Assembly (NCBI RefSeq): GCF_000024425.1
Contig: NC_013946.1
Span: 2,790,001-2,854,000 of the forward strand
Source of the DNA: Meiothermus ruber DSM 1279
GTDB taxonomy: Bacteria > Deinococcota > Deinococci > Deinococcales > Thermaceae
DNA length: 64,000 bases
Direction: 5' to 3'
Shown: piece by piece, positions 18,186 to 25,849 of the stretch
How positions within the stretch are numbered: position 1 is the first letter of the stretch
Layout of the letters: every line of letters starts with the position of its first letter
Notes under the pieces: model-generated
Database searches by the model: none
What the model was told of the DNA's origin: nothing
What the model saw: only the letters and a program-made list of their open reading frames with translations
Translations under genes and position numbers: made by a program

Positions 18186-19178
18186 TCAGCGCGACCGTCG
18201 CAGGAGTTGTCGCAAGGTACGCTCCATGCTAGCCAGCCAGTCCAGCATCGCCAGCCGCCGCCAGTGCCGGCGGGCCGGCTGGGCCGGAATCCCACCGGCC
18301 CAGGTCTCACCTGCTGGAACGTTCTTGGAAATGGCGCTGCTGCCGGCCAGCCGGGCTCCCCGCCCCACCCGCACATGGTCGGCAATCACCACCCAGCCGC
18401 CCATCAGCACCCCATCCTCCAGCACCGCGCTGCCCCCAATGGCGCTGCTACCCACCATGACCACGTTCTTTCCGATCTGAACGTTGTGGCCGATCTCGGT
18501 GAGGTCGCCGATTTTGCTATGCGCCCCGATGCGGGTCTCCCCCACCACGCTGCGCTGCACCACGCAGTTGGCCCCCAGCTCCACCCCATCCTCCAACACC
18601 ACCCGGCCGGTGTGGGGCAGGCGTCGGTTGTCCTGAAAGCCAAATCCAACAGCGCCCAGCACCGTGCCTGCACCAATGTGGCAGTCTGCCCCCACACGGG
18701 TGCGCGGGTAGAGCGTAACCCGGGGCTCGAGCACTGTCCGGGGGCCTATCTCGGCCTGCTCCCCGATATAGCAGTAGGGGGCTATCACCGCACCCGCCCC
18801 CACCTTAGCCCCCCGGCACACCAGCACATAAGCCCCTATCGAAGCAGTGGGATCCACCTCCACCCCCGCCTCGAGGGTGGCGGTGGGGTGCACGCCCACC
18901 CCCGCCCAGGTCTCGGGTCGGTTGAAAAGGGCCAGCACCAGCGGCCAGGCTTTCTGCACCGAGGCAACGCGAATCCGGCTGACACCCGATGGGCACTGGG
19001 TTGTCTCATCCAGGATCAAAGCCGCACCCGTCTCCAGAGCTGCCGGCAGAAACCGGGCCTCCCGCACCACCACCAGCTCGCCCGGCCTGGCCCGGTCGGG
19101 CGGGGCTAGAGTAACAACCTCGGTATCGGGGCCCTCGAGGCGGCCCCCTAGGCGCTGGGCAATTTCGGAGAGCAGCAT
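18186..19178 (-). CDS. lpxD: UDP-3-O-acylglucosamine N-acyltransferase
   Basis: A 330-residue left-handed beta-helix enzyme that adds the second, amide-linked acyl chain to the deacetylated sugar. The N-terminal uridine-binding domain spans residues 1-90; hexapeptide repeats run from 95 to 290, with the catalytic His231 in TEIGHNVQIG and GVGFGFQDN at 176-184. The C-terminal helix is basic. It appears to be first in the minus-strand lpx run, 99 bp downstream of the end of mreB. The presence of lpxD, lpxC and lpxA together argues for a functioning early lipid A pathway. Confidence 0.92.
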   Translation of the reverse strand: MLLSEIAQRLGGRLEGPDTEVVTLAPPDRARPGELVVVREARFLPAALETGAALILDETTQCPSGVSRIRVASVQKAWPLVLALFNRPETWAGVGVHPTATLEAGVEVDPTASIGAYVLVCRGAKVGAGAVIAPYCYIGEQAEIGPRTVLEPRVTLYPRTRVGADCHIGAGTVLGAVGFGFQDNRRLPHTGRVVLEDGVELGANCVVQRSVVGETRIGAHSKIGDLTEIGHNVQIGKNVVMVGSSAIGGSAVLEDGVLMGGWVVIADHVRVGRGARLAGSSAISKNVPAGETWAGGIPAQPARRHWRRLAMLDWLASMERTLRQLLRRSR

Positions 19179-19277
19179 ACCAAGCCTAAAATTTTCACTT
19201 CGTCAACTCAACCCCGCACCTCTATTGCTGAAGCCACGCCGTGGGTGGGTCAACATAGCCCATTTGGGTATCGCCAA

Positions 19278-20324
19278 TTACCGCCTTAGCACGTTATCAG
19301 AGGTAACCAGGGCATCCCGCAGCACGTGCAGCATGTCGAGGGCCTTGCCGGTGCCCAGAGCCACTGCCTCCACAGCATTTTCAGCCACCACCACCGGTAC
19401 GCCAGTGGCCTCTTGCAGCAGCAGATCCAGGTTGCGCAGCAGGGCTCCCCCGCCGGTCAGCAAAATGCCCCGGTCAATGATGTCGGCCACCAGTTCGGGC
19501 GGGGTGGTTTCCAGAACACTCTTCACGCCCTGAACAATCTTTTCTAGGGGCTCTTTGAGGGCTTCCACCACATCCTCGGTGGTCACCTCGATGCTCTTGG
19601 GCAGGCCTGAGATCAGGTCACGCCCGCGCACCTCGGCCACAGCATCCTGCTCCCCAGGGAGCCGCTTGGCAGCGCCGATTTTGATCTTGAGCTCCTCGGC
19701 GGTGCGCTCCCCAATCAGGAGGTTGTACTTGTTACGGATGAACCGGATGATGGAATCGTCGAATTCGTTACCGGCAATGCGCAGGCTGGTCGAGCGCACG
19801 ATCCCGCCCAGCGAGATCACCGCAATATCGCTGGAGCCACCCCCAATGTCCACCACCATGCTGCCGGTGGGTTCAGCAATCTTGATGCCAGCCCCAATAG
19901 CAGCCGCCAGGGGCTCATCAATTAGGTAGGCCCGTTTGGCGCCGGCTTCCACAATGGCCTGCACCACTGCCCGGCGCTCGACCTCGGTCACCCCGGAGGG
20001 CACCCCCACCATTACCTGGGGCCTAAAAAAGCGCAAAGGGGGCAAAACTTTCTTGATAAACAGGGTGAGCATCCGCTCGGTCAGGGTGTAGTCGGCAATT
20101 ACCCCATCCTTCAGAGGGCGGGCCGCCACAATGTTGCCGGGCGTGCGCCCCAGCATCCGGTAGGCTTCGGCCCCCACCGCCTTAACCTCTTTGGTATCAC
20201 TGACCATGGCAATAACCGAAGGCTCTCGCAGCACAATACCTTTGCCGCGCATATAAATCAGCACCGAGGCGGTGCCCAGGTCAATACCCACATCCTCGCC
20301 GCGAAACGAAAGCAAGCCAGCCAT
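19278..20324 (-). CDS. mreB: Rod-shape actin homologue MreB
   Basis: A 348-residue bacterial actin that forms membrane-bound filaments directing lateral wall synthesis. Phosphate 1 motif VGIDLGTASVLIY at residues 12-24, phosphate 2 MVVDIGGGSSDIAVI near 162-176 and the adenosine motif GILLTGGGALLRNLDLLL near 287-304 are present. The start is the ATG giving MAGLLSFRGEDVGIDLG. There is no mreC or mreD beside it in this window. A promoter 8 nt upstream would give a leaderless mRNA. Confidence 0.95.
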   Translation of the reverse strand: MAGLLSFRGEDVGIDLGTASVLIYMRGKGIVLREPSVIAMVSDTKEVKAVGAEAYRMLGRTPGNIVAARPLKDGVIADYTLTERMLTLFIKKVLPPLRFFRPQVMVGVPSGVTEVERRAVVQAIVEAGAKRAYLIDEPLAAAIGAGIKIAEPTGSMVVDIGGGSSDIAVISLGGIVRSTSLRIAGNEFDDSIIRFIRNKYNLLIGERTAEELKIKIGAAKRLPGEQDAVAEVRGRDLISGLPKSIEVTTEDVVEALKEPLEKIVQGVKSVLETTPPELVADIIDRGILLTGGGALLRNLDLLLQEATGVPVVVAENAVEAVALGTGKALDMLHVLRDALVTSDNVLRR

Positions 20325-20332
20325 AGCGATTT

Positions 20333-20360
20333 ATTGTACAGGTTTGTATGTGAAGCACAA
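20333..20360 (-). promoter_or_regulatory. mreB promoter (leaderless)
   Basis: On the minus strand TTGTGC (20360-20355) and TACAAT (20338-20333) are 16 nt apart, and the ATG of mreB follows 8 nt after the -10 box. There is no Shine-Dalgarno sequence. Confidence 0.55.
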
Positions 20361-20442
20361 AGCACCAAGCGACCCCAGCCCAAACCTTGTTGCACACCCC
20401 CACGCTGGGGTGAAGCTACCCACATTGGGGTCAAACGCGAAA

Positions 20443-20470
20443 CCGGAGTCTGGTTGACTCCGGTTTTTTT
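20443..20470 (+). terminator. Rho-independent terminator beside attL (chromosomal side)
   Basis: A perfect 8-bp stem, CCGGAGTC with GACTCCGG around TGGTT, is followed by seven T. It lies just outside the left end of the integrated element, where the 3' end of the original tRNA-Val gene would have been; on the minus strand it is followed by TTT. A related hairpin lies just inside the right end. Confidence 0.75.
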
Positions 20471-20481
20471 CGCCTTGAACG

Positions 20482-20527
20482 TGGTGGGCGATGTAGGATT
20501 TGAACCTACGACCCCACGCGTGTGAAG
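20482..20527. repeat. attL, 46-bp tRNA-Val 3' fragment
   Basis: Identical to 27699-27744 (offset 7217). It runs from the CCA end of the tRNA to the anticodon loop, so the crossover is of the anticodon-loop class. The rest of the tRNA is absent here. Confidence 0.93.
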
Positions 20528-20613
20528 AGTAAAAGCAGCGTACCAAGGCGTACAAGGGTGTTGGAGATTTAGCCTTTAGAACGGGATTTTTGCCCAAAGG
20601 GGTTATTCGCTGT

Positions 20614-20666
20614 TGGGGGTAACTTTTGGGGGTATGAGCAGTTAATGGGGGTACGGTTTGGGGGTA
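20614..20666 (+). repeat. Four TGGGGGTA repeats, likely integrase arm sites (left)
   Basis: TGGGGGTA occurs at 20614, 20627, 20646 and 20659, that is two pairs each with a 13-bp step, about 90-180 bp inside attL. A matching pair with the same 13-bp step lies near attR. Just after, at 20671-20682, is a 12-bp copy of part of the att core (ACGACCCCACGC). Confidence 0.6.
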
Positions 20667-20714
20667 CACAACGACCCCACGCCTTAGTACGACCTTGTAC
20701 GGGATTGGGGGGGG

Positions 20715-20743
20715 TTGACTTTTTCCTCAGTTCAGGTCATATT
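20715..20743 (+). promoter_or_regulatory. Promoter at the left end of the integrated element
   Basis: TTGACT (20715-20720) and CATATT (20738-20743) are 17 nt apart. It would transcribe rightward into the element, first through a leader with two terminators and then the HTH gene at 20948. Confidence 0.5.
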
Positions 20744-20760
20744 TTTGCTAAGATAGGCGA

Positions 20761-20792
20761 AAGCTATACCAAGTAAGCAAAAGCTGTACCAA
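20761..20792 (+). promoter_or_regulatory. Two 12-bp direct repeats, likely operator
   Basis: AAGCTATACCAA (20761-20772) and AAGCTGTACCAA (20781-20792) differ at one position and start 20 bp apart, about two helical turns, just downstream of the promoter. A repressor or the element's HTH protein could bind them. Confidence 0.45.
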
Positions 20793-20815
20793 CCTGCCGT
20801 AGGGCAGGCATTTTT
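20793..20815 (+). terminator. Short terminator hairpin in element leader
   Basis: CCTGCC pairs with GGCAGG around GTAG and is followed by CATTTTT. It lies about 70 nt downstream of the promoter at 20715. Confidence 0.5.
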
Positions 20816-20864
20816 ATGCCCCTCCGCCACAACAAAGACCCGCCTTTATCGGCTTTCTTCCGCG

Positions 20865-20902
20865 AACCCCACAGAGGTCTTTTCGCCCTCGTGGGGTTTT
20901 TT
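20865..20902 (+). terminator. Terminator upstream of the HTH gene
   Basis: AACCCCAC pairs with GTGGGGTT around an 18-nt loop, ending in six T (20897-20902). It ends 45 nt before the HTH start codon, with no promoter recognised in between, so expression of the element genes may depend on read-through. Confidence 0.65.
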
Positions 20903-20947
20903 GTTGGTTTTCGGCAATGGAAGTTTGCTGATGAAAGGACGTAACAA

Positions 20948-21145
20948 ATGGAACGTTTAGCAATCACTCCAAGGGAGCTCGCGAAGATGCTTGGCGTTAG
21001 CGCCAACCACGTTTATAACCTGATTGCGAGCGGTCAGGTAAAGGTTACTCGACTGGGAAGGCGTTTGCTGGTTCCCCGCTACGAGCTCGAGCGCCTGGGG
21101 CTCTTGCCCAAGGAAAACCCCGCCATGCAGGGCGGGGCTGAGTAG
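20948..21145 (+). CDS. Excisionase-like helix-turn-helix protein (MerR/AlpA fold)
   Basis: A 65-residue DNA-binding protein. ITPRELAKMLGVSANHVYNLIASGQVKVTRLGRRLLVPRYELERL is the compact winged HTH found in excisionases and AlpA-type regulators. AAAGGA lies 8 nt before the ATG. In small integrated elements such proteins act as recombination directionality factors or as activators of the replication genes. It is the first gene read from the left end and is followed by the next gene after 10 nt. Confidence 0.75.
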   Translation: MERLAITPRELAKMLGVSANHVYNLIASGQVKVTRLGRRLLVPRYELERLGLLPKENPAMQGGAE

Positions 21146-21155
21146 GAGGGTGGCT

Positions 21156-21611
21156 ATGCTTCCCGAAAACATTCTACACGCCCGGCTCACCTTCCTCTCG
21201 CACTTCCCCCACAACCAGCGGGCCACCGCCACTAACTTTCTGCTCCAAGCCATCCGCGCCGGCTGCAACGAGCCTAACCAGGTGGTGGGGTATGCCCTCG
21301 AAACGGCGTGCCGCCGTTGCCACCTCGAAGCCGCCCAGACCTTTTTGTCCCTCTTCGAGAACAACCCCGAGGCCCTGTTAGCCGGGGCACGCTGGGCTTT
21401 GTGGTGGGAGAGTCTGTCTCCCGAGGAGAAGCAGCAGCTGCGGGAGGGGCGGGCTGAGGAAGCCATAGAGCGCTGGATGGAGCAAAACCCACCCACAGAC
21501 AGGCAACTCGCCTATTTGAACCGCCTGGGCTACCGTGGGCCGACACCCGCTAATCGGCTCGAGGCTTCCCGCCTGATTGACGAGCTTGTGAAGGGGGTGC
21601 GCCATGCCTAG
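21156..21611 (+). CDS. Unknown element protein with C-terminal helical motif
   Basis: A 151-residue protein. The start is ATG 21156, 6 nt after AGGAGG; a GTG at 21150 would overlap that sequence. The C-terminal segment PPTDRQLAYLNRLGYRGPTPANRLEASRLIDEL resembles a short helical motif found at the ends of phage and mobile-element proteins, possibly DNA-binding. The N-terminal region is helical and contains three Cys (two of them in ACRRC). Function unknown. It overlaps the primase-polymerase start by 8 nt. Confidence 0.6.
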   Translation: MLPENILHARLTFLSHFPHNQRATATNFLLQAIRAGCNEPNQVVGYALETACRRCHLEAAQTFLSLFENNPEALLAGARWALWWESLSPEEKQQLREGRAEEAIERWMEQNPPTDRQLAYLNRLGYRGPTPANRLEASRLIDELVKGVRHA

Positions 21612-24600
21612 CCCCCTACAAGCCGCCCTCGAGTACGCCCGGCTGGGGTATGCGGTGCTGCCCCTGCTGCCCGGTGAGAAGCGCCCACACAGCCGGTTGG
21701 CCCCTAACGGGTTGACGAACGCCACCCCCGACCCCGAGGTGTTGCGCCGCTGGTGGCAGGCCGTGCCCACCGCCGGGGTGGGTATCCTGCCCCCCGAGCA
21801 GGTGTTGGTGCTGGACTTTGACGCGCCCGAGGTGTGGGAGCAACTGCGGGCTGAATACCCCGAGCTAGCCACAGCCCCCCGGCAAAGGAGCCCTCGGGGT
21901 GGGGTGCATGTCTTCCTGAAGCTGCCTAAAAGTCTGATAGGAAGCCTCACCACCACCGCCCGGAAGATGCCGGGGTTAGACCTGCGCGGGCTGGGGAAAG
22001 CGTACCTTGCGGCTGCCCCCACCGAGCTACCAAACGGGGGCTATAGCTGGGAAGCCCCCCTGCTGCCCCCGGCTGAACTGCCCCTGCCCCCCGAGGGGCT
22101 GCTAAAGCGTCTGCTGCCCGAGCCCCCACCCCCACCACCTGAGTACCAGCCCGCGAGCTTCCGGGGTGTGAAGGGCGACAAGCTGACCCGCCGCCTGGAA
22201 GGCCTTCTGCGCTGGGCTTGTGAGCGGGTAGCCAGTACCCCCGAGGGGCAACGCCATAACACCCTGCTCAGTTACGCCCGGCTGATAGGCGGCTATGTCC
22301 ACCTGGGCCTCGACCCGGAGCAGGTCACCAGCGCCCTGGCCGAGGCTGCTATGCAGGCCGGGTTACCCCACTCCGAGGCCGAGGCCACCGCACGGGACGG
22401 GCTGAGGTACGGGCTGGATGCGCCGTTGGAACTGCCCGCTGATGAGGGCAAGGGGGATACTTTCGGGGAAGCCCCCACCTGCCCTCTGGATGGGCGCACT
22501 GGTGGGGGGCAGGTGATGGGGAACCCCCGCTACAAGGTGGAGCGCGGGCAGATTTGGGCCGCCAAGGTAGAGGGCCGGGGTGAGTCACAGGGTGTGGCCT
22601 ACTGGCCCCTGTGCAACTTCGCTGCTGTGATTGAGCGCGAGATAGTCGCTACTGATGGGCTCGAGACCGAGACCCTGTTTGAACTTCGGGGCTACACCTC
22701 CACAGGCCGCCCGCTGCCTGTGGCCCTGGTGAAGTCGGGCGAGTTTTCCGGCATGAACTGGGTGGCCCGGCACTGGGGGGCTGAGGCGGTGGTGCTGCCC
22801 GGTCAGGCCAACCGGGATCACCTGCGGGCCGCCATTCAGTTTTTGAGCCTGAGCGAAGGGCGCATCCGCCGCGCTACCGTGTACCGGCATCTGGGTTGGA
22901 CGAAGACAGCGGACGGCTGGGTGTACCTGCACGCGGGAGGTGGCATCGGGGCGAAGGGAAGCGTGACCGGGCTCGAGGTACAGCTTGGGAAAGTATTTGA
23001 GAACTTCGCCCTGCCCGAGCCCCCTACAGGCGAAGCTGAGCGCGAGGCCATCACCACACTGTGGCGGCTGTCGGAGGTGACCCCCTACAGGGTGAGCGTC
23101 CCACTTCTGCTCTACGCCCTGGCTACGCCGCTGGGTCACACACCCTTCAGCCTCTACCTGGCAGGCCCGAGTGGAAGCCAGAAGACCTCGCTGGCCTTGG
23201 TCATTCAATCCCTGTGGGGCTGGCACGACAGCCCGCCCACAAGCTGGGAAGCCACCCCCAACGCCCTGGAAGCCTACGGCTTCACCGCCAAAGATGCCCT
23301 GCTGCTGATAGACGACTACGCCCCTCAAGCGAGTGAGCAGAAACAGAAGGAACTACAGGCCAAAGCCGCTCGGGTTTTGCGTTCACAGGGTAACGCTACG
23401 GGGCGGGGAAGAATGCGGGCAGACGGCTCACTGGCAGGGGATAGACCCCCTCGGGGCAGTCTGCTGGTCACCGGGGAGGACTTACCGCCGGGGCACTCCA
23501 TTCGGGCTCGGTGTCTTTTTCTCGAGCTCGAGCGCGGGGATGTAGACCTGCGCCGGCTCAGTGAAGCGCAACGCCAAAACCGTGAAGGCGCATATGCCCG
23601 CGCCCTGAGCGCTTGGGTTCGCTACCTCTCCGCTGACCTCGAAACCTACCAACGCCAACTCGCAGACCGTACCGCTGAACTTCGCCCGCGCTGGGAATCC
23701 CAACACGGGCGCACCACGGATGCCCTGGCCCGGCTGCACGCCACCTGGGAGCTATACCGCGACTACGCCGCCACCGTGGGGGTTGACCTCGCTTATATGG
23801 ATGGGCGGGTGCTGGAAGCCCTCGAAGCAGTACGCCGCACCCAATCGTCCTACCAAAGAGATTCTGACCCCACCGAGCGCTTCGGGGGGTTACTCTTTAG
23901 CGCCCTTCGCATGGGCCGGGGCCACCTGGTGCCTGTGTCTTGGAGGCCGGGGCAATCTATAGAGGATTACCTGGACGACCCCACCCGCTGGGGCTGGCGC
24001 TACCGCGAAACCACCAGCGGCCACCCTGACGCTCATGGGGTGTGGGAACCCCTGGGGCCACAAATCGGCTGGCTTCCTGACGACCCAGACACCCTCGGGC
24101 TATACCTCGACCCCACCCCGGCCTACACCGTGCTGGCACGTCTGGCGAACGAGTCGGGCGAGCCGTTACTCACCGAGCGCACCCTGTGGAAGCGGCTGGG
24201 GGAGCGGGGGGCTATCCGTATTCAGGGGGACGGTCAGTCTATCCGTTACCAAGCAGTGGTCAAGATTCACGGTAAATCCACCCGTGTTGTGCACCTGCTA
24301 GGGGGTTATATCTCAAAAACCGGTAACACCGGTAACCGTGCCGATAATGGCGTGCAGGACGAGGAAAACTCGGTTACCGGTTTTTCTTCGGTTACCGGTA
24401 CGACCGGTAACCGGGAGCCCGCACCAGAACAGCGCGAAGAGATGGTTACCGGTACGACCGGTAACCTGGCAGAAACCGGTAACCACGGGAGAGCCGTCCA
24501 GGACGCAACAAAAACCGGAGTTACCGGTGTTACCGGTTGTACAGATATAAGGGGTAGCCACGCTACGCAAGAGGAAGAGGAAGAGGGGGGTGACTGGGAG

Positions 24601-24612
24601 GTGGTGCTATGA
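21604..24612 (+). CDS. Bifunctional primase-polymerase with ATPase/helicase domain
   Basis: A 1002-residue replication protein, by far the largest gene of the element. The N-terminal PrimPol domain (residues 5-170) has the metal-binding DFD at 71-73 and SPRGGVH with His102. A Pro-rich linker near 165-180 leads to a middle region. The ATPase domain has Walker A GPSGSQKT at 521-528 and Walker B LLLIDD at 566-571, as in DUF927/SF3-like proteins. A winged-helix-like part follows near 850-900. The last 100 residues are low-complexity with many TGN and VTG units (906-978), encoded by the mirror-symmetric repeat array. It would prime and unwind the element for autonomous replication. The next gene starts in its stop codon (ATGA). 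Confidence 0.85.
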   Translation: MPSPLQAALEYARLGYAVLPLLPGEKRPHSRLAPNGLTNATPDPEVLRRWWQAVPTAGVGILPPEQVLVLDFDAPEVWEQLRAEYPELATAPRQRSPRGGVHVFLKLPKSLIGSLTTTARKMPGLDLRGLGKAYLAAAPTELPNGGYSWEAPLLPPAELPLPPEGLLKRLLPEPPPPPPEYQPASFRGVKGDKLTRRLEGLLRWACERVASTPEGQRHNTLLSYARLIGGYVHLGLDPEQVTSALAEAAMQAGLPHSEAEATARDGLRYGLDAPLELPADEGKGDTFGEAPTCPLDGRTGGGQVMGNPRYKVERGQIWAAKVEGRGESQGVAYWPLCNFAAVIEREIVATDGLETETLFELRGYTSTGRPLPVALVKSGEFSGMNWVARHWGAEAVVLPGQANRDHLRAAIQFLSLSEGRIRRATVYRHLGWTKTADGWVYLHAGGGIGAKGSVTGLEVQLGKVFENFALPEPPTGEAEREAITTLWRLSEVTPYRVSVPLLLYALATPLGHTPFSLYLAGPSGSQKTSLALVIQSLWGWHDSPPTSWEATPNALEAYGFTAKDALLLIDDYAPQASEQKQKELQAKAARVLRSQGNATGRGRMRADGSLAGDRPPRGSLLVTGEDLPPGHSIRARCLFLELERGDVDLRRLSEAQRQNREGAYARALSAWVRYLSADLETYQRQLADRTAELRPRWESQHGRTTDALARLHATWELYRDYAATVGVDLAYMDGRVLEALEAVRRTQSSYQRDSDPTERFGGLLFSALRMGRGHLVPVSWRPGQSIEDYLDDPTRWGWRYRETTSGHPDAHGVWEPLGPQIGWLPDDPDTLGLYLDPTPAYTVLARLANESGEPLLTERTLWKRLGERGAIRIQGDGQSIRYQAVVKIHGKSTRVVHLLGGYISKTGNTGNRADNGVQDEENSVTGFSSVTGTTGNREPAPEQREEMVTGTTGNLAETGNHGRAVQDATKTGVTGVTGCTDIRGSHATQEEEEEGGDWEVVL
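24319..24537. repeat. Mirror-symmetric array of ten 9-bp repeats, candidate replication origin
   Basis: ACCGGTAAC occurs at 24319, 24328, 24403, 24457 and 24475; its reverse complement GTTACCGGT occurs at 24373, 24391, 24445, 24520 and 24529. Each copy has an opposite-strand partner at exactly the mirrored position about 24428. The inner copies form two 10-bp inverted repeats with 3-bp spacers. The array lies within the 3' end of the primase-polymerase gene. Iterons beside the replication gene are typical of origins in satellites and plasmids. Confidence 0.85.
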
Positions 24613-24923
24613 CCCCCTGGCCCGCCCTCTTCTCCCGGCTGCCCCAACTGGTGGAAAAGCTCGAGGCGATAGCTCACCCGCTGCTGACTGTGGAGGTAGA
24701 CGGGGAGGCGGTGGCCCGGCTGGTACGCCCGAGCCGGGCCGAGCTCGAGGCTCACGCCCGCCGGGCCGGTATGCCCACCCTTACCCCCGAGGGGTGGCTG
24801 CGCGAGGCCCTGGGACGGGTGCGGGACTACTACCCCGAACCACGGGAGCAGGTGGCCCTGTATGCAGGAAGCCAACCTGTGGCAGTGCTACGGCGTAGGG
24901 GGGTGGTGGGCCATGCCGCATAG
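24609..24923 (+). CDS. Unknown element protein, 104 residues
   Basis: The start codon overlaps the stop of the primase-polymerase gene (ATGA), so it is translated with it. The sequence is helical and charged, with PSRAELEAHARRAGMPTLTPEGWLREALGRV in the middle; no domain was recognised. The end overlaps the start of the next gene. It is probably an accessory replication or regulatory protein, but nothing in the sequence proves this. Confidence 0.6.
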   Translation: MTPWPALFSRLPQLVEKLEAIAHPLLTVEVDGEAVARLVRPSRAELEAHARRAGMPTLTPEGWLREALGRVRDYYPEPREQVALYAGSQPVAVLRRRGVVGHAA

Positions 24924-25479
24924 GTACCCCCACCTACCCGCTGCCCTGCTGGGGCTGCTCGAGGTTGGCCCCTGGGAAGGAACCTCCACCGAGCTTTACA
25001 TCGCCCTCGAGCCCTACCGGGTAGAGCCCTGGCCCGCTAACCCGGTGAGTCTGAGTCTGTGGTTGAAGCACCACGCTGAGGCGCACGGTATCCAGGTGGA
25101 AGCCCATCACACCGGCGAGCGCCGGGTGTTGCGGCTGGCACGGGTGGCTAACGGGTTGAAGGGTGCAAGCGAACCGGAACATAGCGGCACGATTCCGCCG
25201 AATACCGCCGCGTTTTGGAGCTTCCCCACCTGGGGGGCTTTACGTGAAGGCCTTCCGGAGGTGTTTGACGCCCACCCCTCTGAGATGACTTTTACCCTCG
25301 CGTACCGTTACCCGAACTGGCAAAGCGCGAGGGTGGTCAAGCGCTTCTTTCTCGAATCTGAAGCAGCGGAGGATTCCTTACGCTACCCCCAGGTGTGCGA
25401 GGTGCGTATCTACCCCGGTGAGGTGGATATAGCCACCGTGTGGCCTATGGAGAATAGGATTGAGTATGCCGAGCTTTGA
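24913..25479 (+). CDS. Element protein with N-terminal winged-helix-like domain
   Basis: A protein of 188 residues from ATG 24913; a start at 24862 would add 17 residues and neither has a clear ribosome-binding site. The first 80 residues (GPWEGTSTELYIALEPYRVEPWPANPVSLSLWLKHHAEAHGI, then VEAHHTGERRVLRLARV) match the winged-helix module found at the ends of phage primases and replication proteins. The second half has no recognised domain. It overlaps the next gene by 14 nt. A DNA-binding replication accessory role is likely but not shown. Confidence 0.6.
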   Translation: MPHRYPHLPAALLGLLEVGPWEGTSTELYIALEPYRVEPWPANPVSLSLWLKHHAEAHGIQVEAHHTGERRVLRLARVANGLKGASEPEHSGTIPPNTAAFWSFPTWGALREGLPEVFDAHPSEMTFTLAYRYPNWQSARVVKRFFLESEAAEDSLRYPQVCEVRIYPGEVDIATVWPMENRIEYAEL

Positions 25480-25849
25480 CTACGAACGCGCCGCCACCAT
25501 CCTGGCCGAGGCCGCATTCTCGGACGACCAGAGTGTGTGTCAGCGTCACGGAATCACGGATAGGACGCTGCGCCGCTATCGTGCGCGGCTGCTGTCCGAC
25601 CCGCGTCTGTCCGCTTTCGTCCAGGAGCGGCAAGCGCGGCTTGCTGAGCAGTGGGCACACGAGCTGGCACCCGCTATCGGTGCGGCTGTTCGGTTTCTCC
25701 GGCAAGCCGCACAAAGCGCTGACCCCACCAACCCCGCCGCAATCCGCGCTGTGGCCGAGGCCCTGAAAGCGTTGGCCGAGATAGACATGACCCGCGATAT
25801 GCTTCGCTCTCGAGTTGGAGGTGACACATGGGACTTTGGGAAAAACTAA
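25466..25849 (+). CDS. Helix-turn-helix protein, possible terminase small subunit
   Basis: A 127-residue protein. Residues 3-50 form a helix-turn-helix (AATILAEAAFSDDQSVCQRHGITDRTLRRYRARL) followed by long helices, an arrangement seen in phage terminase small subunits and in related HTH proteins. The start is ATG 25466, overlapping the preceding stop; a TTG six bases upstream is possible. No large terminase gene follows. If it is a small terminase subunit, it could redirect a helper phage packaging motor to this element, as satellites of other bacteria do. A transcription regulator is the main alternative. Confidence 0.5.
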   Translation: MPSFDYERAATILAEAAFSDDQSVCQRHGITDRTLRRYRARLLSDPRLSAFVQERQARLAEQWAHELAPAIGAAVRFLRQAAQSADPTNPAAIRAVAEALKALAEIDMTRDMLRSRVGGDTWDFGKN

